The position numbers were made by a program, and so were the translations under genes. Shown here piece after piece: positions 27,796 to 35,438 of a stretch of 64,000 bases of DNA. The stretch is from Candidatus Bipolaricaulota bacterium (GTDB taxonomy: Bacteria > Bipolaricaulota > Bipolaricaulia > Bipolaricaulales > Bipolaricaulaceae): assembly GCA_025060415.1 (NCBI GenBank), contig JANXBT010000001.1:395628-459627 (forward strand), given 5' to 3'. The notes under the pieces are model-generated. The model was not told the DNA's origin. It did no database searches and saw only the letters and a program-made list of their open reading frames with translations. Position 1 is the first letter of the stretch; the number at the start of each line of letters is the position of its first letter.

Positions 27796-29196
27796 CTAGC
27801 CCAGCGCCTCCTCCAAAGCCAGAGCCGCCGCCAAGAGCTTGGGCTCAGAAAGGCGTGGCCCGATGAGCTGCAACCCGAAGGGGAGCCCGTCCACCTTCCC
27901 GGCGGGGATGGAGATGGCCGGCAGGCCGGCCAGGGCGGAGGGAATGGTGAAGAGGTCCGAAAGGTACATGCTGAGGGGATCCGCCTTCTCGCCCAACCGG
28001 AAGGCGGGGGTGGGCGAGGTGGGGCCGAAGATCAGGTCCACCTTAGCGAAGGCCTCGTCGAACTCCCGGGCGATGAGGGTGCGCACGCGCTGGGCCTTCC
28101 CGTAGTACTGGTCGTAGTAGCCGGCGGAGAGGGCGAACGTGCCCAGGGCGATCCGCCGCTTGACCTCCGGCCCGAACCCTAGGGCCCGGGACTGGGCGAT
28201 CATCTCCCGCACCCCCTGCGCGGGAACGCGCAGGGTGTAGCGCACCCCGTCGTAGCGGGCGAGGTTGGCCGAGGCCTCGGCCGAGGCGATGAGGTAGTAG
28301 GCGGGAAGGGCGTACTCCGTCAGGGGGAGGGAGAGGGGGACCACCTCACCGCCCAGCCCTTCGATCGCCGCGCACCAGCGGTCCACAAGGCTTAGCGCCT
28401 CCGGCCCCAGCTCCCTGGGGGTGTACTCGCGGGGGAGCCCCAGCCGGAAGCCGGCCAGAGCGGGGCGCAGATCGGCGCAGTAATCCTGGGGCGGCACGGG
28501 GAGGCTTGTGGAATCCTTGGGGTCGTGGCCGGCCATGAGGGAGAGGAGGAGGGCCGCGTCGCGCACGGTCCGGGTGATGGGGCCGATCGTGTCCAGGGAG
28601 GAGGCGAAGGCCACGAGGCCGTAGCGGGACACGAGGCCGTAGGTGGGGCGGAGGCCCACCACCCCGCACAGGGCGGCGGGCTGGCGCACGGAGCCCCCGG
28701 TGTCCGAGCCCAGCGCGGCCAGGGCCTCCCCGGCGGCCACCGCCGCCGCCGACCCGCCCGAGGACCCGCCGGGCACGCGCGTCGGGTCCCAGGGGTTGCG
28801 GGTGGGCCCGAACGCGGAGTTCTCCGTGGACGACCCCATGGCGAACTCGTCCAAGTTCGTCTTGCCCTGGACCACCAGCCCGGCGGCCTTGAGCCGGGCC
28901 ACCGCCGTGGCCTCGAAGGGCGACCGGTAGCCCTCCAGCAGCCGGGAGGCACAGGTGGTGGGGAACTCCAGGGTGCAGATGTTGTCCTTGACGGCGAGGG
29001 GCAGCCCCCGGAGGGGCTTGTCCCGCGCGGCGTGGGCCCAGGCCTTCAACTCCTCCTTGTCGGCCAGGGCCAGGAACGCCCGCACCACAGGCTCGCGTTC
29101 GGCGATCGCGCGGAAAAGCGCGTCCACCACCTCGGCCGGGCTGAGCGCTTCCGCGCGGATCAGGCGCAGGGCCTCCGTGAGGTTGCGGGGGAGCAA
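27796..29196 (-). CDS. gatA: Asp-tRNA(Asn)/Glu-tRNA(Gln) amidotransferase subunit A
   Basis: 466 residues from TTG 29196, the first in-frame start after the tRNA-Leu gene. Glutaminase of GatCAB, which amidates misacylated tRNA. The amidase Ser-cisSer-Lys triad is visible in LAVKDNIC (Lys), GGSSGGSAAAVAAG (cis-Ser) and GSDTGGSVRQPA (nucleophile Ser). PTSPTPAFRLGEK and GLPFGLQLIGP lie near the C-terminus. gatB and gatC are not adjacent. The start lies seven bases after the tRNA 3' end without a visible ribosome site, so tRNA processing would leave an almost leaderless message. Start is the uncertain part. Confidence 0.93.
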   Translation of the reverse strand: MLPRNLTEALRLIRAEALSPAEVVDALFRAIAEREPVVRAFLALADKEELKAWAHAARDKPLRGLPLAVKDNICTLEFPTTCASRLLEGYRSPFEATAVARLKAAGLVVQGKTNLDEFAMGSSTENSAFGPTRNPWDPTRVPGGSSGGSAAAVAAGEALAALGSDTGGSVRQPAALCGVVGLRPTYGLVSRYGLVAFASSLDTIGPITRTVRDAALLLSLMAGHDPKDSTSLPVPPQDYCADLRPALAGFRLGLPREYTPRELGPEALSLVDRWCAAIEGLGGEVVPLSLPLTEYALPAYYLIASAEASANLARYDGVRYTLRVPAQGVREMIAQSRALGFGPEVKRRIALGTFALSAGYYDQYYGKAQRVRTLIAREFDEAFAKVDLIFGPTSPTPAFRLGEKADPLSMYLSDLFTIPSALAGLPAISIPAGKVDGLPFGLQLIGPRLSEPKLLAAALALEEALG

Positions 29197-29203
29197 GGGC
29201 GAG

Positions 29204-29291
29204 TGCCGGGGGTGGGACTTGAACCCACACGGGGGGTGGTTACCCCACTGGATCCTGAGTCCAGCGCGTCTGCCAATTCCGCCACCCCGGC
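29204..29291 (-). tRNA. tRNA-Leu (anticodon CAG)
   Basis: 88 nucleotides with an acceptor stem GCCGGGG/CCCCGGC, a D arm with GGCAGACGC, an anticodon stem GCTGGA/TCCAGT with loop CTCAGGA, a long variable arm, and a T arm with GTTCAAGTC. CCA is not encoded. The long variable arm and A discriminator fit leucine. Reads CUG, the main Leu codon of this GC-rich genome. Confidence 0.95.
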
Positions 29292-29303
29292 GCTCCGGCG
29301 CGC

Positions 29304-29331
29304 ATTCTACGGGCTGGGCGGGCCCTGTCAA
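29304..29331 (-). promoter_or_regulatory. Promoter of tRNA-Leu and gatA
   Basis: On the minus strand TTGACA (29331-29326), 16 bases, TAGAAT (29309-29304). Predicted start about six bases before the tRNA. Confidence 0.75.
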
Positions 29332-29334
29332 GAT

Positions 29335-29364
29335 TTGACGGAATGGCCGGCCCCACGGTAGACT
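29335..29364 (+). promoter_or_regulatory. Promoter of the Crp/Fnr-type gene
   Basis: TTGACG (29335-29340), 18 bases, TAGACT (29359-29364). Its -35 stands back to back with that of the tRNA promoter. Together they make the perfect palindrome GTCAA-GAT-TTGAC at 29327-29339, a possible regulator site. Confidence 0.6.
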
Positions 29365-29383
29365 CCCGGCCAGGGTGAGGGGA

Positions 29384-30058
29384 ATGGTCGAACTCAAGGA
29401 TTTCCGGGTGTTCCGGGATCTCAAGCCCGAAGAGCTCCAGAAACTGGCCGGCCTTGTGCGAAAAATCGAATACGGCGAGGAAGAGCTCATCTTCATGGAG
29501 GGCGCCCCCGCCTTCGGCTTCTACCTGGTGTTCAAGGGCGCGGTGAAGCTGGTCAAGCGCAGCGCCAAGGGGAAATCCCAGATCCTCAAGATCGTGGGGC
29601 CCGGGGGCCTTCTGGGCGAGACCACCCTCTTCGATAAGGGCGTACACAACGCGTACGCCAAAACCCTCATCCCCTCCACGGTGGGCTTCATCGAGCGCGG
29701 CGACTTCTTCTTTTTTCTCGAGCACCACCCCAAGGTGATCTTCCGCTTCTTCGAGTACCTCTCCCTCGAGCTCAAGGCCTTCCAGAACAAGCTGGCCGAG
29801 CGCTCCTACGCCTCCAGCAAGGAACGCCTGGCCCGCCTCATCCTCGCCCTGGACCGGTTGGGCCTGGAGCTTTCGCGGGCGGAGCTGGCGGAGATGGCCG
29901 GCGTGTCCTCGAAAACCGCCATCCGCACCCTGAGCGAGCTGGAGTCCCGGGGCATCATCAGCGTGGACAACCGCCGGATCAACGTGCTGAAGGAGGAGTA
30001 CCTGCGGCGGCTGGCCGAACCCTTCGCCCTCGAGGTGGATAAAGCCCTCATCATCTAG
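29384..30058 (+). CDS. Crp/Fnr-family transcription regulator
   Basis: 224 residues from ATG 29384 behind GTGAGGGG. The N-terminal cyclic-nucleotide-binding-type beta roll (about 1-115) has the family glycines (GAPAFGFYLVFKGAVKLV, GPGGLLGETTLF). A dimer helix follows near 120-140 and a C-terminal winged helix (MAGVSSKTAIRTLSELESRGII near 180). There is no Cys cluster for an Fnr-type iron-sulfur site, and the Arg-Ser pair needed for cAMP contact is not evident, so the signal is unknown. It is followed 55 bases later by a histidine kinase gene. Confidence 0.88.
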   Translation: MVELKDFRVFRDLKPEELQKLAGLVRKIEYGEEELIFMEGAPAFGFYLVFKGAVKLVKRSAKGKSQILKIVGPGGLLGETTLFDKGVHNAYAKTLIPSTVGFIERGDFFFFLEHHPKVIFRFFEYLSLELKAFQNKLAERSYASSKERLARLILALDRLGLELSRAELAEMAGVSSKTAIRTLSELESRGIISVDNRRINVLKEEYLRRLAEPFALEVDKALII

Positions 30059-30113
30059 CTTTTGGACCTCTGTCCTTGGCGGGGCGGGCGGGCCCGCAGT
30101 AAAACCGAGCACC

Positions 30114-31934
30114 ATGCGCCGCAGGCGTGGGCCGCTGGGATTGGCGTTGGGGGTTTCCTTTCTCTTCTGGGCCCTGCTGGTCTGGGCCCTGGGCTGGGCC
30201 GATGACCCCCTGCGGTTCCTCGTCCTGAGCGGGGCCTGGACGGGGATCGCGGCGGCCCTCTTGGGCTGGCCCAAGGGGATGCTCGCCCCCCTGGCGAGCC
30301 TGGCCGTGGCCGCCCCGGCCCTCGCCCGCCAACCCCTCCTCGTCTTCGCCTCCCAAGCCCTCTTCCTCCTGGGCCTGGCTCTCGTGGGCAGCGGGCTGGG
30401 CTTCGCCCTGCGCAAGGGCAGCTCCCGCCGCCAGCTCCACCGCCAGCTGGAGCGGTCCTACGGGGAGGAGGTGTTCGAGAACTCCCTCAACATCCTCCAC
30501 GTGATCGACCGGGAGGGGAACGTGGTGCGCCGCAACCGCCGCTCCCTGGAGCTTTTGGGCTGGCCCCACCGCCGCAGCCTGCACGTCACGGAGTACGTGC
30601 ACCCCCAGCACCTCGACGAGTTTCGCCTGGAGCTGGAGCGGCTGTTTGAGCGGGGGGAGCTGCGCGACCTGCGGGTGCGGTTCCTCACGGAAAGCAAGCA
30701 CAGCCTCCCCGTGGAGGTGCAGGCCCGCCGGGTCACCGGGAGGTTCGCGGTGCTGGAGGCGCGGGACCTTTCGGACCTACAAAAGCTCGAGTACGAGCTC
30801 CACCAGATGCAGGCCCGCTACCGCTGCGTGATCGAGGCGGGCCTGGATACCCTGGACCTTGGGCTGATCCTCGTGGACGCCAAGGGCGAGGTGCTGTGGG
30901 CCAACCTCGCGGTGAGCCGCTTTTTCGGGCTGGACCGGGACCAGTGGTTTGGGCACCACGCCCTCCAGCTCATGGAGCGGATCAGCATGGTCCTGGAGGA
31001 GGGCGAGGCCTTCTACCGGCGGGTGCGGGAGATCTACCAGGCCGGCCTGAGCGAGGAGGGGCTGGTGGTGCAGGTGCGGCCGGGGAAGGGCCGGGAGGAG
31101 CGGGTGCTCCAGTACCGCTCCCTGCCCCTGGCCACGCGGGACTACAAGGGCGGGCGGGTGGACTACTTTGCGGACATCACGCCCCTCAAGCGCCTGGAGG
31201 CCGAGCTGCGGGAGCAGAAGCGCCTCTTGGAGGAGGCGAACGAGCGGCTCAAGGCCTTCAACGCCGCCCTCTCCCACCAGCTGCGCAACCCCGCCCGGTC
31301 CGCCCTCGGCCGGCTCCACCTCGTCCTTTCCCAGGCCGATGGGGCCCTTCCCCCCCAGGCCCGCGAGGACCTGGAGAACGCTAAACGCTGCCTGGAGCGC
31401 ATGGACCGGATGATCGAGGACCTCAACCGCTACGCCAAGATGCGCCTGGACCCCTCGCAGTTCGAGCCGGTGGACTTGAACCGGCTTTTGGCGGAGGTCC
31501 GGGAGGACCTGGGCCCGGCCCTGGCCCGGGCGGAGCTGCGGGTGGCCGCGGACCTCCCCGTGGTGTTCGGGCGGCCGCGCCTGCTGGCCGAGCTCTTCGC
31601 CAACCTCCTCCACAACGCCGTGAAGTTCAACGACAAGGACACGCCGGTGGTGGAGGTGGGATGGAGGCCCCACCGGGCGGACGCCTACCTCTTCTGGGTG
31701 CGGGACAACGGTCCTGGGATCCCCGGGGAGTACCTGGAGAAGATCTTCCAGCTCTTCGAGCGGCTGGACACCACGAAGGAGGGGACCGGTGCGGGCTTGG
31801 CCATCTGCCGCCGCATCGTGGAGGAGCACGGGGGCCGGATCTGGGCGGAGTCCCAGCCCGGGCAGGGCGCCACGTTCTACTTCACCCTGCCCCGGCAGCC
31901 CGTAAGAAGAGGGGTGGAGAACGATGCCCGTTGA
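30114..31934 (+). CDS. Membrane sensor histidine kinase with PAS domains
   Basis: 606 residues. About four membrane helices lie in residues 8-95, a PAS domain near 110-220, a second PAS near 225-360, then a short coiled coil. The phosphoacceptor His is in the dimerisation helix (LSHQLRNPARSAL near residue 390). The ATPase domain has NLLHNAVKF (N box), DNGPGIP (G1) and GTGAGLAIC (G2). The H box type SHxLRxP resembles the phytochrome-like kinases that partner with single-domain response regulators. The coding end overlaps the response-regulator gene by 11 bases. The ligand of the PAS domains cannot be told from sequence. Confidence 0.92.
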   Translation: MRRRRGPLGLALGVSFLFWALLVWALGWADDPLRFLVLSGAWTGIAAALLGWPKGMLAPLASLAVAAPALARQPLLVFASQALFLLGLALVGSGLGFALRKGSSRRQLHRQLERSYGEEVFENSLNILHVIDREGNVVRRNRRSLELLGWPHRRSLHVTEYVHPQHLDEFRLELERLFERGELRDLRVRFLTESKHSLPVEVQARRVTGRFAVLEARDLSDLQKLEYELHQMQARYRCVIEAGLDTLDLGLILVDAKGEVLWANLAVSRFFGLDRDQWFGHHALQLMERISMVLEEGEAFYRRVREIYQAGLSEEGLVVQVRPGKGREERVLQYRSLPLATRDYKGGRVDYFADITPLKRLEAELREQKRLLEEANERLKAFNAALSHQLRNPARSALGRLHLVLSQADGALPPQAREDLENAKRCLERMDRMIEDLNRYAKMRLDPSQFEPVDLNRLLAEVREDLGPALARAELRVAADLPVVFGRPRLLAELFANLLHNAVKFNDKDTPVVEVGWRPHRADAYLFWVRDNGPGIPGEYLEKIFQLFERLDTTKEGTGAGLAICRRIVEEHGGRIWAESQPGQGATFYFTLPRQPVRRGVENDAR

Positions 31935-32364
31935 ACGCCGGATGACGATCCTGGTGGTGGAGGATGACCCGCTCCACTACGAGCTCATCGAGCGGTCCGT
32001 GCGCAGCCTGGAGCGGGCCAACGTCCGCTACGACCTCTATTGGGCCAAGGACGGGGAGGAGGCCCTGGACTTCCTGTTCCGCCGCAAGAACTACGTGCAG
32101 GCCCCCCGCCCCAACCTCGTCCTCCTGGACCTCTACCTCCCCAAAAAGCACGGCCTGGACGTGCTCAACGAGATCAAGAAGGACGAAAAGCTGCGCAAGA
32201 TCCCGGTGATCGTGTTCACCGTCTCCACCGACGAGGAGGAGATGGTGCGGGCCTACGACTCCGGGGCCGCAGGGTTCCTGCAGAAGCCCGCCTCCCCGGA
32301 GGAGTTCGAGCGGCTGCTCGCCACGGTCTGGGAGTACTGGCGGATCGCCAAGCTGCCGGACTAG
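31924..32364 (+). CDS. Single-domain response regulator (Rcp1-like)
   Basis: 146 residues, a receiver domain only. Acidic pair EDD near residue 13, phosphoacceptor Asp in VLLDLYLP near 68, Thr/Ser in VFTVSTDEEE, and Lys in GFLQKPASPEEF. The insert DFLFRRKNYVQAPRPNLVLLD is characteristic of the Rcp1 group that pairs with phytochrome-type kinases. With no output domain, it must act through another protein. Translationally coupled to the kinase just upstream. Confidence 0.92.
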   Translation: MPVERRMTILVVEDDPLHYELIERSVRSLERANVRYDLYWAKDGEEALDFLFRRKNYVQAPRPNLVLLDLYLPKKHGLDVLNEIKKDEKLRKIPVIVFTVSTDEEEMVRAYDSGAAGFLQKPASPEEFERLLATVWEYWRIAKLPD

Positions 32365-32455
32365 CGTCCGCGGCCCAGGCCGCGAAGGTCCCCTCCCCGC
32401 GCGACGCCTGTCGTTCCCCCTCCGGCCGGCCCGGGCCTAAGGTGGGGTTGGGCCT

Positions 32456-32552
32456 GGGCGTGTGAGGCGTGGTGCCGGCCCGACGGGGTTTCCCGCCCCT
32501 CCTGCTGGGCCTCCAGCGGGTGGGCTGCCGTTCGAATCGGCAAAACACGCCC
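32456..32552. other. Unassigned cloverleaf-like inverted-repeat cluster
   Basis: Intergenic DNA between the response regulator and the BMP gene. GGGCGTGT (32456-32463) pairs with ACACGCCC (32545-32552). Inside are three hairpins: GGGG/CCCC with a seven-base loop (32485-32499), an eight-base stem (32501-32520) and TGCCG-TTCGAAT-CGGCA (32526-32542), which looks like a tRNA T arm. No proper D arm or anticodon arm is found, and two unpaired A separate the T-like arm from the closing stem, so it is not a normal tRNA. It may be a decayed tRNA, another RNA, or chance in GC-rich DNA. Confidence 0.35.
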
Positions 32553-32585
32553 CATGACCCCCTCCTGGCCTCCTTCCTCCTCGCC

Positions 32586-32644
32586 GGGGAGGGGCCCCCC
32601 GCCCCTCCCCGCCCTTGCCTTCCGGCCCCGCCTCCGGGTAGCAT
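32586..32644 (+). promoter_or_regulatory. Hairpin and probable promoter upstream of the BMP gene
   Basis: A nine-base perfect stem (GGGGAGGGG 32586-32594 with CCCCTCCCC 32602-32610) without a T-run is followed by TTGCCT (32615-32620), 18 bases, TAGCAT (32639-32644). Start near 32650 would leave a leader of about 29 bases with AGGAAAGGGGG before ATG 32679. Confidence 0.45.
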
Positions 32645-32678
32645 GGCCCAACCTCAGGTTTTAGGAAAGGGGGTTGGC

Positions 32679-33842
32679 ATGGCACTCAGGCGCATTGCCT
32701 TTGTGGTCTTGGCGCTGGCATTTCTGGGGCTGCCCGGGTGGGCCGGCCGAGTGGCCCTCATCCTCGACGTGGGCGGCCGCGGCGACCTCTCCTTCAACGA
32801 CATGGGCTACAAAGGCACGGAGGAGGCCTGCGCCGCGTTCGGCTGGGAGTTCGTGGACATCCAGTCCGCCACCTCCGCGGACTACCTCCCCAACATCCGC
32901 AACGCCGCCCGCTCCCGCCGGTTCGACCTCATCATCTGCGTGGGCTTCCTCCTTGCGGACGCGCTGAACGCGGTGGCCCCGGAGTTCCCCGACCAGAAGT
33001 TCGCCATCATTGACGCGGTCGTGCCCCATCCCAACGTGCTTTCCATCGTGTTCGAGGAGCAGGAGGGCTCGGCCCTGGTGGGGGCCCTGGCCGGCATGCT
33101 CGCCGCCCACTACGGCTACCCCTATGTGGGCGTGGTGTTGGGCATCGAGATCCCTGTCCTCTACCACTTCGAGGGCGGCTACCGCTTCGGTATCGACTGG
33201 GGGCTCCAGAAGTACGCCCAGGTGACGGGCAAGAAGGCGGACGTGGGCCTCCTTTGGGTCTACACCGGGACCTTCTCGGACATCGCCAAGGGCAAGGCCG
33301 CGGCGGAGGCCCAGCTGGAGCAGGGTGCGGTGGCCGTGTACAACGTGGCCGGCCCGCTGGGCATCGGCATCCTGGAGGCCGTCTCCGCTAAGCTGGCCAA
33401 GGAGGGCCGCGAGGCCGGTCCCCCCTTCATGATCGGCGTGGACGCCAACCAGGACTGGATGGGCGACGGCAACAAGGTCGTGGCCTCCATGATGAAGCGC
33501 GTGGACGTGGGCTGCTACACGGCCATCCAGATGGTCCACGAGAAGACGTTCCGGGGCGGCGTGCTCTCCCTGGGCCTGCGGAACAAGGGCGTGGCCATCA
33601 GCCGGTACCCGGACCTCCTGGAGTTCATCGATTTCGGCATCAAGGCCGGGGTCATCACCGAGGCCGACCGCGGCCGCATCATCGAGAACTGGAAGGCCAT
33701 GCGCGCCGCCATCCCCCAGTGGATCTGGGACGCGGTGGACGAGCTGGAGGCCAAGATCCTCTCCGGCGAGGTCGTGGTGCCCAAGCCCACGACGCGGGAG
33801 GAGATGTTGGCCGTGCGCGCCCGGTATCCGCTGGTGCGTTGA
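32679..33842 (+). CDS. BMP-family substrate-binding protein (nucleoside ABC importer)
   Basis: 387 residues from ATG 32679, chosen for the signal peptide (1-22) and ribosome site. The fold matches the basic membrane protein/PnrA/Med family: DVGGRGDLSFNDMGYKG near residue 31, DAVVPHPNVLSIVFEEQEGS near 110, and IGVDANQDW near 253. Members bind purine or pyrimidine nucleosides. No lipobox Cys is seen. The gene is followed by a two-domain ATPase and two permeases in the standard order of nucleoside importers. A strong hairpin separates it from the ATPase gene. Confidence 0.9.
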   Translation: MALRRIAFVVLALAFLGLPGWAGRVALILDVGGRGDLSFNDMGYKGTEEACAAFGWEFVDIQSATSADYLPNIRNAARSRRFDLIICVGFLLADALNAVAPEFPDQKFAIIDAVVPHPNVLSIVFEEQEGSALVGALAGMLAAHYGYPYVGVVLGIEIPVLYHFEGGYRFGIDWGLQKYAQVTGKKADVGLLWVYTGTFSDIAKGKAAAEAQLEQGAVAVYNVAGPLGIGILEAVSAKLAKEGREAGPPFMIGVDANQDWMGDGNKVVASMMKRVDVGCYTAIQMVHEKTFRGGVLSLGLRNKGVAISRYPDLLEFIDFGIKAGVITEADRGRIIENWKAMRAAIPQWIWDAVDELEAKILSGEVVVPKPTTREEMLAVRARYPLVR

Positions 33843-33852
33843 AGCCGGGGGC

Positions 33853-33878
33853 GGGGCCCGGGCCGCGGCCCGGGCCCC
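33853..33878. repeat. Perfect 26-base GC palindrome between BMP and ATPase genes
   Basis: Every base of 33853-33865 is complementary to 33866-33878. It has no T-run, so it is not a standard terminator. Its place after a binding-protein gene suits a 3' mRNA stabiliser that raises binding protein relative to the membrane parts. Confidence 0.7.
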
Positions 33879-33890
33879 CTCCGCCCGCCC

Positions 33891-35438
33891 ATGGCCCCGT
33901 TCCTCCTCCGTGCGGAGCGCCTGACCAAGGTCTACCCCGACGGCACGGTGGCCCTCCACGGGGTGGACCTCGAGGTCCGGCCGGGCGAGGTCCTCGGGCT
34001 CCTTGGGGAAAACGGCGCCGGGAAGACCACCCTCACCAAGATCCTCTCCGGCCTGCTCCCGCCCACCTCCGGCCGCCTCCTCACCCCCGCCGGCCCCGTG
34101 CGCTTCCACTCCCCTAAGGACGCGCTGCGCCTGGGCATCGGCATGGTCCACCAGCACTTCGCCCTCGTCGGCACCTTCACCGCCCTGGAGAACGTGGCCC
34201 TGGGCCTAGGGGGGATGAGCCTCCCGGCCCTGCGGGAGCGGCTTGAGGCCCTCATCGCCGAGACGGGCCTGCACGTCCCCCTCGATGTGCCCGTGGAGCA
34301 GCTGGCCGTGGGCGAGCGCCAGCGCGTGGAGATCCTCAAGGTCCTCGCGCGCAACGTGAACTTGCTCATCCTGGACGAGCCCACGAGCGTCCTCACCCCG
34401 GTGGAGACGGCCGAGCTTTTCAAGTTCCTGCGGGCCCTTAGGGAGAAGGGCAAGGCCGTGGTGTTCATCACCCATAAACTCAAGGAGGCCCTGGCCATCA
34501 CCGACCGCATCGTGGTGCTCCGGCGGGGCCGGGTGGCGGGCGAGGTGGAGACGGCGCGCACTTCCGCGGCGGAGCTGGCCCGGCTCATGGTGGGCGCGGA
34601 GGCGGGCGGCCGCGGAAGCAGCGTGGAGCTGGCCACCGAGACCCCGGCCGTGGCCCGCGAGGCGCGGGCCGCCGCAGAGCCCGCCCTCGTGGTGGAGGAC
34701 CTGCGCGTCCGCGCGGACACCGGGGAGCTGGCGGTGCGCGGGCTCTCCTTCGCCCTCTATCCTGGTGAGATCCTGGGGATCGCGGGGGTGGAGGGGAACG
34801 GCCAGACCGAGCTGGTGGAGGCGCTGTGCGGCCTCCGGCCCATCGAGTCCGGGCGGGTGCTCCTGTTGGGGCGGCCCGTGGCCGGCCGCTCGCCCCTCGA
34901 GCTCTACCGCCTGGGCCTAGCCCACATCCCCGAGGACCGCTGGAAGCACGGCCTGATCCTCTCCTTCACGGTCATGGAGAACGCGATCTTCGGCCTGCAG
35001 CGGGAGCGGGCCTTCCGGGGGCCGGGGGGCCTCCTGCGCCGCCGCGCGGCCCTCGCCCACGCCGCGCGCCTGGTGCGGGACTTCCAGATCCAGGCCGCGG
35101 GGCTGCACGCGCCCGCCCGGAGCCTCTCCGGCGGAAACCAGCAGAAGCTCATCGTGGGGCGGGAGCTGGCCAAAGACCCCAAGGTGATCGTGGCGGCCCA
35201 ACCCACGCGGGGCCTGGACATCGGGGCCGCCCAGTTCATCCGCGAGCTCCTCCTCAAGCTGCGGGAGGAGGGCCGGGCCATCCTCCTTGTTTCCGCGGAC
35301 CTGGACGAGGTGCTGGCCCTGGCGGACCGCGTGGCCTTCATGTACGAGGGGGCGTTCGTGGGGGTGGCGCGGCCGGCGGAGCTCACCCCCGAGGCCATCG
35401 GTCTCCTTATGGGCGGGGTCAAGGCGGGGGCGCGGTGA
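33891..35438 (+). CDS. Nucleoside ABC transporter ATPase (two nucleotide-binding domains)
   Basis: 515 residues with two ABC domains, as in the RbsA/YufO layout. Domain 1 has GENGAGKTTLTKIL (Walker A, near residue 38), the variant signature LAVGERQRVEILKVL (near 140) and LLILDEPTSVLTP. Domain 2 starts near 260 with a degenerate Walker A (GVEGNGQTELVEAL), then LSGGNQQKLIVGREL and the poor Walker B VIVAAQPTRGLD, where the acidic residue is replaced, as is common in domain 2 of this family. GTGA overlap with the first permease. Confidence 0.93.
   Translation: MAPFLLRAERLTKVYPDGTVALHGVDLEVRPGEVLGLLGENGAGKTTLTKILSGLLPPTSGRLLTPAGPVRFHSPKDALRLGIGMVHQHFALVGTFTALENVALGLGGMSLPALRERLEALIAETGLHVPLDVPVEQLAVGERQRVEILKVLARNVNLLILDEPTSVLTPVETAELFKFLRALREKGKAVVFITHKLKEALAITDRIVVLRRGRVAGEVETARTSAAELARLMVGAEAGGRGSSVELATETPAVAREARAAAEPALVVEDLRVRADTGELAVRGLSFALYPGEILGIAGVEGNGQTELVEALCGLRPIESGRVLLLGRPVAGRSPLELYRLGLAHIPEDRWKHGLILSFTVMENAIFGLQRERAFRGPGGLLRRRAALAHAARLVRDFQIQAAGLHAPARSLSGGNQQKLIVGRELAKDPKVIVAAQPTRGLDIGAAQFIRELLLKLREEGRAILLVSADLDEVLALADRVAFMYEGAFVGVARPAELTPEAIGLLMGGVKAGAR

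Noticed and set aside
32456..32552. Selenocysteine or other tRNA
   Set aside because: The closing stem and T-like arm are there, but no TCA anticodon, no D arm and two extra bases before the acceptor 3' strand. Kept only as an unassigned structure.
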